In this document: positions 36,373 through 44,774 of the stretch, one piece after another
How positions within the stretch are numbered: position 1 is the stretch's first letter
Layout: each line of letters starts with the position of its first letter
NCBI RefSeq assembly: GCF_022012415.1
Contig: NZ_JAKLTR010000001.1
Location: 558,001-622,000 of the forward strand
Direction of reading: 5' to 3'
Length of the DNA stretch: 64,000 nucleotides
Source of the DNA: Terrimonas ginsenosidimutans
GTDB lineage: Bacteria; Bacteroidota; Bacteroidia; Chitinophagales; Chitinophagaceae
Program-made: the position numbers and the translations under genes
The notes under the pieces: model-generated
Told to the model about the DNA's origin: nothing
The model's database searches: none
Seen by the model: only the letters and a program-made list of their open reading frames with translations

Positions 36373-36599
36373 TATCATTTAGCAGAAAAAAGACCTTCAA
36401 CAGGCATGGTATTTCTTTCTAAAATTCAACTCGTGCAGAATCAACAGTAATATATACTCAAAGACTGTTGTATTTTTTCTTTTATGCATGCGTATATATG
36501 CGAAATAAGAATAAAAACCAAACTTTCTTTCTTGCTTTAGAGTGTTAGTCATACTATTTTAGCCATGACCGCGTTTAATAACACGAAATCCGTATCGAA

Positions 36600-37316
36600 T
36601 TGAAAAACACACTGACAACAACCCTCTATTGTCTGTGCCTTGCAGCCCTTTCATTATCATGGAAGCCTGCTGCGAACGCCGACAAAAGCACTGAAAAACC
36701 AACCGTCGTTCTCAACGCGGGGAGTTCTGCAGCCAGTGCAAAAATTCATTCACTTTACGTATCGATGGACTTACGCGCCATGGGACTTTCTGAAGAAGCA
36801 TTTACATATGCCTGTAAAGGGTATGAGAATATGCTCGAAAAAAGATTGATCCGCAAGGAAGGATATCTTATGATTTGCGACTTCAGCCAATCATCTGCAA
36901 GAAAGCGTATGTATATCATAGATATGGAGAACCAGGAATTAGTGAAGAATACATATGTCGCTCATGGGAAAAATTCCGGCGGTGAGTATGCCCGTGCATT
37001 TTCAAACAGGAATGGTTCATTGCAAAGCAGCCTTGGTTTTTATGTAACCAGGCAGACTTATTATGGAGAGCATGGTTTATCCCTTCGTGTGAATGGAGTG
37101 GAAAGAGGTGTTAATGATAAGGCGTATGCGCGTGCGATCGTAGTGCATGGTGCGAACTATATTGGCAGTCAGAAGAAAGGCCGCAGCTTTGGATGCCCTG
37201 CGGTACCTCAGCAGGAAAGCGCAGAGATCATTAATACGATGAAAGATGGTCATTGCATTTTCATCTATCATCCCTCGAAAAAGTATTTATCTACATCGAA
37301 GATATTGAACGACTGA
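36600..37316 (+). CDS. Exported L,D-transpeptidase-like protein (YkuD_2 type)
   Basis: A 238-residue protein, probably starting at TTG (36600), as no in-frame ATG precedes the signal-like segment TLYCLCLAALSLSW. The catalytic domain has the L,D-transpeptidase hallmarks in the murein-catalytic (YkuD_2) arrangement: IVVHGANYIG with His183 and RSFGCPAVP with the nucleophile Cys199. Preceding segments KRMYIIDMENQELVKNTYVAHGKNSG and SSLGFYVTRQTYYGEHG are typical of this subgroup. It could cross-link or trim peptidoglycan, or attach lipoproteins. A 12-codon frame (36565-36603) ends in TGA that overlaps the TTG, so coupling is possible. A terminator follows. Confidence 0.85.
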   Translation: MKNTLTTTLYCLCLAALSLSWKPAANADKSTEKPTVVLNAGSSAASAKIHSLYVSMDLRAMGLSEEAFTYACKGYENMLEKRLIRKEGYLMICDFSQSSARKRMYIIDMENQELVKNTYVAHGKNSGGEYARAFSNRNGSLQSSLGFYVTRQTYYGEHGLSLRVNGVERGVNDKAYARAIVVHGANYIGSQKKGRSFGCPAVPQQESAEIINTMKDGHCIFIYHPSKKYLSTSKILND

Positions 37317-37348
37317 TTGGACTCAGACAACAAGGATGGACAAACAAC

Positions 37349-37379
37349 AGCCCTAACCTATCATGGTTGGGCTTTTTTA
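37349..37379 (+). terminator. Rho-independent terminator
   Basis: AGCCCTAACC pairs with GGTTGGGCT around TATCAT, followed by six Ts, 33 bp after the L,D-transpeptidase-like gene. Confidence 0.9.
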
Positions 37380-37414
37380 TTTGGTTTATAGATCCCCTGA
37401 GAATATCGATAGCA

Positions 37415-37600
37415 GATGACCGATGTCCGATGGCAGAGTGCCACATTTGGATGCAAGCTGTGGCTGTTAATTGGTAGAGGCCCCCTCTTTGCCTTCCCGA
37501 AGCATAATCCTTGTTTCCCCGGTTTTCGGGGACGAACAGAGGAAGATTCGGGGAGGATTAGGGGAGGCAATGAGGAGGATCCGGGGAGAAATAGCCGAAC
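37415..37600. repeat. Short-unit repeats in the gap before the XRE gene
   Basis: At 37415-37442 four 7-bp units (GATGACC, GATGTCC, GATGGCA, GAGTGCC) match the 7-bp family seen elsewhere, but no inverted partner was found. At 37528-37600 a purine-rich stretch has four GGGG runs and a loose 9-bp period (GAAGATTCG, GGGAGGATT, AGGGGAGGC). A CCCCG/CGGGG hairpin lies at 37517-37531. I see no gene in 37380-37786. Confidence 0.5.
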
Positions 37601-37786
37601 GCCTGCATTTCAACACTGGTCACAACAGAATTTAAGCCCTTCACCCATTATTTTCAAGGCCTTTTAGTCGGTGTCATATCCAACCGGTCAGTTAGGGGGA
37701 GCCTGTCACCAGGATAGCCGCCACTACGTTCAGCCATCTCTCAGGGTCATGCAGGCTCCTTCATGGTAATTTGCGTCTATCCCGCA

Positions 37787-38119
37787 TCATTTTTTCTTTG
37801 CAGCCTTCTTCTTCGCATCCCGTTTCTGCTTTTCGATCTGCATGAGCGCTTCCTCATCGGTGATCGTTTGAAACATCGCGGCGAGATCAGATACAGGAAT
37901 ATTGAATCCAGCTGCAATAGAAACCAACGTTGTAAACTGCGGATCTTTTTTCCCGGAAGAAATTTTCTGAACGATATAATATTCTATGTCTGCGCTAACA
38001 CCAAGCTGGCGAAGACTGTCAACAGTCTCGCCTGAAGCATCCTGCATATTCTGCAACACGAGCTTTTGGACTGCAATACCAAGCCTGTGGCGGATAATTA
38101 ATTTCTGGTGATCGTTCAT
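37787..38119 (-). CDS. XRE-like helix-turn-helix regulator
   Basis: A 110-residue protein (start ATG at 38119; the codon before it is TTG). The middle carries an XRE-type fold: SLRQLGVSADIEYYIVQKISSGKKDPQFTTLVSIAAGFNIPVSDLAAMF, with the FTTLVSIAAGFNIPVSDL end typical of Cro/CI-type domains. The C-terminus is lysine-rich (KKKAAKKK), which could strengthen DNA contact. It is divergent from the ECF sigma gene across a 185-bp region with palindromes, so it may control itself or the sigma operon; this is inference. Confidence 0.75.
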   Translation of the reverse strand: MNDHQKLIIRHRLGIAVQKLVLQNMQDASGETVDSLRQLGVSADIEYYIVQKISSGKKDPQFTTLVSIAAGFNIPVSDLAAMFQTITDEEALMQIEKQKRDAKKKAAKKK

Positions 38120-38138
38120 CAACGCTCAAAGTCGATCC

Positions 38139-38168
38139 ATTCGAATTTCTTTTTGACGTTCGTACGAA
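38139..38168. promoter_or_regulatory. Paired palindromes between the XRE and ECF genes
   Basis: ATTCGAAT (38139-38146) and the 10-bp perfect palindrome TTCGTACGAA (38159-38168) lie 20 bp apart centre to centre, just upstream of the XRE start. Two dyads spaced by about two helical turns would suit a dimeric Cro/CI-like repressor, most simply XRE autoregulation. Confidence 0.4.
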
Positions 38169-38307
38169 TACCAGTTCGCGGAAATCCTTATCTTTAATAA
38201 CATCAGTTGAACAACTGGACTACACTTTAGCCCGGAACGAAATAAGGGACAATGCTATTCGCCTGCTGCGGGCGGATCTGATAATCTATTCTTCATTCAT
38301 AATCATT

Positions 38308-38874
38308 TTGACATTGCCGTTGAAGCGTGGCGATATAGGATCTTTATCTGTACAGGATGTATGGGATGGAAACGAAACAGTATTCAACCAATTGTTTCGT
38401 GAACATTTCCGTGCACTGTCTTTCTTTGCCCATTCCATAATTGGCCAGGATCTCTACGCACAGGATATCGTGCAGGAGTGTTTTATCAGAGTATGGAACC
38501 GTCGACACGTATTGAAAGACGTGTCTGAGCTAAAGCCTTATTTGTATACCGCCGTGAAAAATGACTGTATCAATTATCTGCGCCAGCAGAATGTCCGGGA
38601 TAAAAAGCAACAGCAATTCCTGGACCTTGAGAAAGAGCATACCGAGCCTTCCATAGATACAGACATGATCAGGGCCGAGTCGATCCGTGAATTAAATGAC
38701 CGGATAGATCAATTGCCGGATAAAATGCGGGAAGTGGTCCGCCTGTATTATTTCGAAGGGAAAAGCTCAGGAGAGATTGGCCGTCTTCTGCAAAAAAGTC
38801 CAGACACTGTCCAGCATCAGCGTAAAACGGCCTTGCGTTTGCTGCGGAATCTGAAAAGTTTCTTTTTCTGTTAA
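38308..38874 (+). CDS. ECF sigma-70 factor (Bacteroides expansion type)
   Basis: A 188-residue sigma factor, starting probably at TTG (38308, or in-frame TTGs six or twelve bases on); no in-frame ATG is available before the conserved part. Region 2 is FNQLFREHFRALSFFAHSII and DIVQECFIRVW; region 4 is LPDKMREVVRLYYFEGKSSGEIGRLLQKSPDTVQHQRKTAL. Region 4 contacts the -35 element. Such factors are held by the FecR-type anti-sigma encoded next, and released when the partner TonB receptor binds its ligand. It should drive transcription of the SusC/SusD operon that follows. Confidence 0.92.
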   Translation: MTLPLKRGDIGSLSVQDVWDGNETVFNQLFREHFRALSFFAHSIIGQDLYAQDIVQECFIRVWNRRHVLKDVSELKPYLYTAVKNDCINYLRQQNVRDKKQQQFLDLEKEHTEPSIDTDMIRAESIRELNDRIDQLPDKMREVVRLYYFEGKSSGEIGRLLQKSPDTVQHQRKTALRLLRNLKSFFFC

Positions 38875-38953
38875 AAAATATTTCCCATGCCGATACCGGT
38901 TTCTGTTCATTTTGTTGTGTTACTTATAGGGAACGAAATACTACCTTAACAGT

Positions 38954-40111
38954 ATGAAAACCGAAAGTTCATATATGGATTTCGAGGCCTTCAGGAAACA
39001 GGAGCGTATTGCATACCTGCTGGCCGGCTATTTCCATTATGATCTGAATATTGAAGAAGAAGAAGAGCTGGATCAATGGATCACGTCCAGCGAACGCAAT
39101 CAACGACTCTTTGAAGAACTAACTGATGAGAAGACGATGGCCGGATTTCTTCGCTGGTATTCTTCCCTGAATGTTGAAAGCCGGTTGGAAGAAACGAAAA
39201 AGCGTATTGAATTCGAACAGCGATCGCCACGCATCAAATGGTGGAAGTATGCTGCTGCAGCAGCTGTACTGATCACTGCCGGAATGACCCTTTATTTTTT
39301 GAGGTCATCGGGCCTGCCATCGAAACCTCCGGAGATCATCACCCAATTATCGGATGAAGAGTACCCGGTACTGAGGACAAATAATGATGGGCCCGAAATT
39401 CTTTTAAGAAGTAAGGACACTACGATTGCAAACGGGATCCGCATTCATAATGGTGTGCTTGAATATCAAAAGGACGCAGCGCCTGGTCAGCACGCACTCA
39501 TTGTTCCGCGGAAAATATCAGCAAAGATCACGCTGGCGGATGGAACAAAGGTCTGGTTGAATGATGCATCCGCTATAAGTTATCCGGCTTCTTTCAACGG
39601 TTCAACACGAGAAGTGAATGTGACCGGTGAATCTTACTTTGAAGTGGCGAAGGATGCAGCCAAACCATTCATCGTAATGGTGAATGGTGTAAAGGTGCAG
39701 GCAACAGGAACGGCGTTCAATATCAAAGCATATCCGGGAACTCCGGTTAGTATAGCGCTTACTGAAGGATCTGTGAAAGTATCTGGAAACGGCAGAACAG
39801 AAGATCTCCGGAGAAATGAATGCTTAAAGATCACACCATCAGGTAAATGGCAGTTGGTAAAAACGGAGGATGAGGATCCGGCTGCCTGGACAAACAATAA
39901 GTTTCAGCTTGATGATGCCAGCAACGAGGAATTCAAGCAAAGCCTCGAACGCTGGTTTGACGTAACAGTTATTATAGAAGATACGGTCGATAGACACTTA
40001 AACGGCACCTTTCACCGTAATATCACACTCCCCACACTACTGCGGCACCTTGAAAGCACGAATGACATCCGGCTCCGTCTCGAAGGAAACCGTGTAACGG
40101 TACTTAAATAA
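38954..40111 (+). CDS. FecR-family anti-sigma factor (DUF4974)
   Basis: A 385-residue inner-membrane protein. The cytoplasmic N-terminus (about 1-95) binds sigma, a single membrane span lies near residues 96-117 (KWWKYAAAAAVLITAGMTLYF), and the periplasmic FecR domain follows (HALIVPRKISAKITLADGTKVWLNDASAISYPASF, VTGESYFEVAKDAAKPFIV). The last 70 residues are DUF4974 (DDASNEEFKQSLERWFDVTV, RHLESTNDIRL). It receives the signal from the SusC receptor's N-terminal domain and releases the ECF sigma. It begins 79 bp after the sigma gene and 16 bp before susC. Confidence 0.95.
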   Translation: MKTESSYMDFEAFRKQERIAYLLAGYFHYDLNIEEEEELDQWITSSERNQRLFEELTDEKTMAGFLRWYSSLNVESRLEETKKRIEFEQRSPRIKWWKYAAAAAVLITAGMTLYFLRSSGLPSKPPEIITQLSDEEYPVLRTNNDGPEILLRSKDTTIANGIRIHNGVLEYQKDAAPGQHALIVPRKISAKITLADGTKVWLNDASAISYPASFNGSTREVNVTGESYFEVAKDAAKPFIVMVNGVKVQATGTAFNIKAYPGTPVSIALTEGSVKVSGNGRTEDLRRNECLKITPSGKWQLVKTEDEDPAAWTNNKFQLDDASNEEFKQSLERWFDVTVIIEDTVDRHLNGTFHRNITLPTLLRHLESTNDIRLRLEGNRVTVLK

Positions 40112-40127
40112 TCAAAACTATTTCTTT

Positions 40128-43100
40128 ATGCAACTGCACACAATACTGCGTGCACTGGCGTTTGCATGCCTGCTATTCTCCTATGTGCAGGTATCAGCAT
40201 CAGGGCACCCCGGACAGGGAATTACACTCTCGGTTACTCAGGAAAAAATGGAAAAGGTGTTCAAAGAGATCGAGTCTCAGGTGGATGTCTCTTTTGTTTA
40301 TACAAGAGAAACCCTGATGCGTGCGAAGCCGGTAACCATTTCCGTAAAAGGTGAACAGCTTGACCGCATTCTGCCAGCGCTTTTCCGGGATCAGCCCGTT
40401 AGCTACCTGGTTGATGGCTCCTACATCATTATACGCGCGATAGTTGCAGTAAAAGATACCACACCGGTCGTATCTTCTTTCAAGGGAAAACTGATAAATG
40501 AAGCCGGCAATGCAATTGCCGGGGCAACTGTGCAGGTTAAAGGCACTGCAAGTATCACATCGAGCGATAATAATGGTGCATTCTCTCTCCGTGACCTTTC
40601 TCCAAACGCCACTCTGCTGATCACTGGTGCAGAGCTGGAGCCAATGGAGATCAAAGTCGGGAACGAAACTTTTATGACGATCACGTTGAAGCCGAAGGTC
40701 AACGAGCTTGACCAGGTATTGGTAATGGCTTATGGTGAAACAACGCGCCGCCTGAATACCGGCAGCATTGGGAAGGTGAGTGCTGAAGAGATACAGCGCC
40801 AGCCGGTGAGCAATCCATTGGCGGCACTTCATGGGCGGGTACCAGGAGTGATCGTTACGCAATCGAGCGGTGTACCCGGAGCGCATGTAAAGATCGAGAT
40901 CCGGGGGCAGAACTCGATCACACAGGGCTCTGATCCGTTGTTTGTGATCGATGGGATTCCGTTTGGGCCGAATAATAATATTGTGAATCAGATCAGTTCC
41001 GTTGCAGGCAGGGGTACTGCTGTTAATCCGGGAGGATTGAGCCCATTCAACTCGATCAATCCCGGTGATATCGAAAGCATCGAGATCCTGAAAGACGCCG
41101 ATGCTACTTCTATCTACGGAAGCCGTGGTGCAAATGGGGTTGTGTTGATCACGACAAAAAAGGGAAAGGCAGGGAAAACGCAGGTAACGGTGAATGCCTT
41201 CAGCGGCTTCAGCAAGCTGACCCGTGTTATGCCAATGCTCAATACGCAGCAATATGTTATGATGCGGAAAGAGGCTTTCGCGAATGATGGGATAGTGATG
41301 GATGCGATCAATGCGCCGGAGATCGTTCTTTGGGATACGACCCGGTATACTGATCTTAATAAGGTACTGATGGGGCATACTCCACGTGTGAATGATATAC
41401 AGCTGGCTGTTTCAGGCGGCAATCAGTTCAACCAGTTTATACTTCGTACGGCATACCACCGGGAAACAACCCCTTTTCCCGGAGATATGTTTCAGCATCG
41501 ATCTTCTGTTCATTTCAATTTTAATCACACATCAGCGGATAACAGGTTTAAGCTGCTATTAAATACGGGTTACTCTGCGGATATAAATAATCTTGTCAAT
41601 TCGAGTTTACCAAATTACACATCACTACAGCCGAATCTTCCGGCGTTGTATACTGCAACGGGCGAGTTGAATTGGTTTGATCAGGGTGTGATGTTTGAAA
41701 ACCCAATGGCATACCTCTATCGGGAGTATCGTTCGGTAACAAGCACACTGCTCGCTAATACCGTGATATCATACCGACTGATCGGAGATTTGTCGTTACG
41801 CGCGTTGGCGGGCTATAACAGCATCGACATTGGTGAACAAGATATAATACCCAAGAGGGCATTCGCTCCGGGCAGCCCCATTGCGGGATCCACACAACTA
41901 TCTGACCAGCGAATCAATTCATGGAGTATAGAACCTCAAGTGGAATGGATAAAAAAAGCAGGCAATTTAAAACTGACATTTTTAGGAGGTATGACTGTAC
42001 AGACGATGACCAGTACCGGTTTATTTATGACGGGTGCTGGTTTCGCATCAGATGCATTGATAAAAGATGTACGCTCAGCAAGTTCTGTTACAGCTAATAA
42101 TTCCGTTTCCGAGTATAGGTATCTTGCAGGCTTTGCACGTATAAACTTCAACGTGTCAGATAAGTACTTGCTTAATTTATCTGGCCGCAGAGATGGGAGT
42201 ACACGGTTTGGCCCTGGGAACCGATATGCAAATTTCGGCGCGGTCGGTGCTGCGTGGGTTTTTAGTAAAGACCTTGATCCTGGCATAATACCAGGCTTAA
42301 GCTTTGGTAAGCTGCGTGCCAGCTATGGAACAACTGGAAATGATCAGATTGGTAATTACCAATTTTTGGATACATGGTCGCCAATCTCTGGTGGATTTCA
42401 GGGAAGCCTCGCATTGAGACCAACTCGTCTGTATAATCCTGACTACAATTGGGAAATAAATAAAAAAGCTGAAATCGCCTTAGAACTTGGATTTTTTAAA
42501 GACAGGCTGCTGCTCTCTGCCGCTTATTTCCGAAATAGAAGCGACAATCAACTTATCAACTATAATATTTCGTCTCAAACGGGATTTGCATCAACAATCA
42601 AGAATTTTCCGGCGGTAGTTCAGAATACAGGAGTTGAAATTTCTTTCACAGCAACTATTTATCAAACACCAGAACTCAGATGGTCGGTCAATAGTAATAT
42701 CAGCTTCCCTGATAATAAACTGGTTGAATTTCCAGGAATTGAAAATACAAGCTATGCTTCCCAGCTCGAAGTAGGAAGGCCTTTGAGGTTGATAAAGAGT
42801 TTTGAGTTTCTGGGAGTAAACCCACAAACAGGTGTATATCATTTTACAGATGTTAACCTGGATGGACTTTTCAATTCGCTGGATAGGAAATACCTTGGAA
42901 GCCTCGTACCGAAATATACAGGGGGAATAAGTCAACAACTTGCATATAGAGAATTTCAGCTCGATGTTTTTTTTATGTTTGTAAGACAAACCGGTAGAAA
43001 CTTCAGAGCATATGGTGCTGTAATTCCAGGAGATGTTTTAAACCAACCGGCTTACGTTTTAAATAGATGGCAGAAGCCTGGAGATATTACGGATGTTCAG

Positions 43101-43394
43101 AAATTTTCGTCCGATTTCAGTTCAGATGCATATAAGATCTTATCAACTCTCAATTCTTCCAGTGGTGTTTATGGGGATGCTTCATTTTGGAGATTAAAGA
43201 ATCTCTCATTGAGTTATAGTTTTCCAAGGGCCTGGCTGGCTAAGATAAAAGCAAGCCAGTGCAGGCTTTTCCTTCAGGGACAAAACTTGCTGACGTTTAC
43301 CTCCTTTCTAGGCTCAGATCCCGAAAATCAGGCTTTATACGGTACGCTGCCTTTGATGAAAACATTCACAGGCGGCATTCAGGTCACCTTTTAA
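40128..43394 (+). CDS. SusC-type TonB-dependent transducer receptor
   Basis: A 1088-residue outer-membrane protein. After the signal peptide, an STN (secretin/TonB N-terminal) domain spans about 35-100 (SVTQEKMEKVFKEIESQVDVSFVYTR), marking a receptor that signals to FecR. Next come a carboxypeptidase-like beta domain (KLINEAGNAIAGATVQVKG), the plug (LAALHGRVPGVIVTQSSGVPGAHVKIEIRGQNSI, ATSIYGSRGANGVVLITTKKG) and a 22-strand barrel ending MKTFTGGIQVTF. It imports a glycan, peptide or other large ligand with its SusD partner. The 3' half (from about 42100) appears more AT-rich than the 5' half. Confidence 0.95.
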   Translation: MQLHTILRALAFACLLFSYVQVSASGHPGQGITLSVTQEKMEKVFKEIESQVDVSFVYTRETLMRAKPVTISVKGEQLDRILPALFRDQPVSYLVDGSYIIIRAIVAVKDTTPVVSSFKGKLINEAGNAIAGATVQVKGTASITSSDNNGAFSLRDLSPNATLLITGAELEPMEIKVGNETFMTITLKPKVNELDQVLVMAYGETTRRLNTGSIGKVSAEEIQRQPVSNPLAALHGRVPGVIVTQSSGVPGAHVKIEIRGQNSITQGSDPLFVIDGIPFGPNNNIVNQISSVAGRGTAVNPGGLSPFNSINPGDIESIEILKDADATSIYGSRGANGVVLITTKKGKAGKTQVTVNAFSGFSKLTRVMPMLNTQQYVMMRKEAFANDGIVMDAINAPEIVLWDTTRYTDLNKVLMGHTPRVNDIQLAVSGGNQFNQFILRTAYHRETTPFPGDMFQHRSSVHFNFNHTSADNRFKLLLNTGYSADINNLVNSSLPNYTSLQPNLPALYTATGELNWFDQGVMFENPMAYLYREYRSVTSTLLANTVISYRLIGDLSLRALAGYNSIDIGEQDIIPKRAFAPGSPIAGSTQLSDQRINSWSIEPQVEWIKKAGNLKLTFLGGMTVQTMTSTGLFMTGAGFASDALIKDVRSASSVTANNSVSEYRYLAGFARINFNVSDKYLLNLSGRRDGSTRFGPGNRYANFGAVGAAWVFSKDLDPGIIPGLSFGKLRASYGTTGNDQIGNYQFLDTWSPISGGFQGSLALRPTRLYNPDYNWEINKKAEIALELGFFKDRLLLSAAYFRNRSDNQLINYNISSQTGFASTIKNFPAVVQNTGVEISFTATIYQTPELRWSVNSNISFPDNKLVEFPGIENTSYASQLEVGRPLRLIKSFEFLGVNPQTGVYHFTDVNLDGLFNSLDRKYLGSLVPKYTGGISQQLAYREFQLDVFFMFVRQTGRNFRAYGAVIPGDVLNQPAYVLNRWQKPGDITDVQKFSSDFSSDAYKILSTLNSSSGVYGDASFWRLKNLSLSYSFPRAWLAKIKASQCRLFLQGQNLLTFTSFLGSDPENQALYGTLPLMKTFTGGIQVTF

Positions 43395-43402
43395 ACCAGC
43401 AT

Positions 43403-44773
43403 ATGAAATTTACATATTTAGTACTGCTGTTAGCAGTAGCTGCATCTTCATGCAAAAAGTATCTTGACATACCCTTTCCGCAAGGTCAGGTGTCAACAGG
43501 TGTGATATTCACAGATGATTCGACAGCTGAAGCATCTATAAACGGGCTATACGCACAGATGATGGTCAGCCCTCCTATTTTTCTTAATGGGGCATTAACA
43601 ATTTATCCCGGGTTATCTGCAGATGAACTGTTTAATACATCTGCAAATACAACAAGTGATCAGTTTTATAAGAACGCCCTTTTACCAAATGAAAGTGCTC
43701 AGGTTTACAATGGTCTTTGGAAGTGGGGATATACAAATGTTTTTCATTCAAATGCAATACTTGAGGGCCTGGAAAATGCGAAAGGAATATCTGTCGGAGT
43801 AAAGACGAGATTACGAGGTGAAGCTCTTTCCATTCGGGCTCTGTTTTATTTCTATCTCACGAACCTGTATGGAGATATACCGTTGGAGCTATCTACGAGT
43901 TTCGAAAAAAATAGCATACATCCCAGAACCGATAGCCGGGAAATTTATCGGCAGATCATTGAAGACCTGAGAGAGGCAGTCACAATACTTCCAGAAACTT
44001 ATCCCAGGTCAAACCGGACTCGTATCAATCGTTTTGCGGCGGCGTCTATACTTGCCCGGGTTTATTTGTATAATAAAGACTACCGGCTGGCGGAGGAAAC
44101 ATCAACCAGTGTTATAGATCAGCAAGCTTTGTACTCATTGGAGAATGACCTTAGCAAGACATTTCTTTTGCCGAGCAGGGAAACAATCTTTCAATTATAT
44201 CCTACAGCCATTTCACAAAATAGCGGAGATGGTTTTATGTTGATACCGCTCGCCACAGCCTCTGCCAGGCCTTCGTTTGCGTTAAGCCCGGCCTTAATAG
44301 CTGCATTTGAATCGGGAGATAAACGCAGGATAGAGTGGATTAGAAGCAAAGCTATAGGACCAGATGTGTTTTATTACCCATTTAAGTACCGGGTAAAAAG
44401 CGGCACCGCTATCACCGAAGCAAATGTTGTCATGCGTCTTGCTGAGCAACTGCTTATCCGGGCCGAGGCGCGTTTGAATCAAAATAATATTTCAGGAGCA
44501 CTTAATGATCTCAATTTGATAAGAAAGCGTGCCGGCCTTGTTGAGATAGGCATTTCAGACCGTGATGAACTACTGAGGGCCGTTATCCAGGAGCGTCGAG
44601 TAGAGTTAATGGTGGAAAAAGGTCATCGGTGGTTTGATCTCAAACGCCTTGGACTTGCAGACGTGGTGCTGGCCCCTATGAAACCAGGCTGGTCTCCATC
44701 AGATGCGTTGTATCCGATCCCGCAAGCAGATATAGATAGAAACCCTTTTTTGCACCAAAACCCAGGTTACTAG
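43403..44773 (+). CDS. SusD/RagB-type surface lipoprotein
   Basis: A 456-residue lipoprotein starting at MKFTYLVLLLAVAASSCKKYLD, with the lipidated Cys in AASSC; a frame open to 43259 overlaps susC and is not used. SusD features are FTDDSTAEASINGLYAQM, LRGEALSIRALFYFYLTNLYGDIPL (the SusD-like TPR block), RLAEQLLIRAEARLNQ, LNLIRKRAGL and the C-terminal LRAVIQERRVELMVEKGHRWFDLKRLG. It caps the SusC barrel and binds ligand. It begins 8 bp after susC, so the two are co-transcribed. Ligand unknown. Confidence 0.94.
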   Translation: MKFTYLVLLLAVAASSCKKYLDIPFPQGQVSTGVIFTDDSTAEASINGLYAQMMVSPPIFLNGALTIYPGLSADELFNTSANTTSDQFYKNALLPNESAQVYNGLWKWGYTNVFHSNAILEGLENAKGISVGVKTRLRGEALSIRALFYFYLTNLYGDIPLELSTSFEKNSIHPRTDSREIYRQIIEDLREAVTILPETYPRSNRTRINRFAAASILARVYLYNKDYRLAEETSTSVIDQQALYSLENDLSKTFLLPSRETIFQLYPTAISQNSGDGFMLIPLATASARPSFALSPALIAAFESGDKRRIEWIRSKAIGPDVFYYPFKYRVKSGTAITEANVVMRLAEQLLIRAEARLNQNNISGALNDLNLIRKRAGLVEIGISDRDELLRAVIQERRVELMVEKGHRWFDLKRLGLADVVLAPMKPGWSPSDALYPIPQADIDRNPFLHQNPGY

Positions 44774-44774
44774 T

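Noticed and set aside
40200-41378. Long minus-strand open frame of 392 codons opposite SusC
   Set aside because: It is a shadow of the SusC coding sequence. The translation is rich in His, Arg, Ile and Cys with no domain, while SusC in the same DNA has complete domains.
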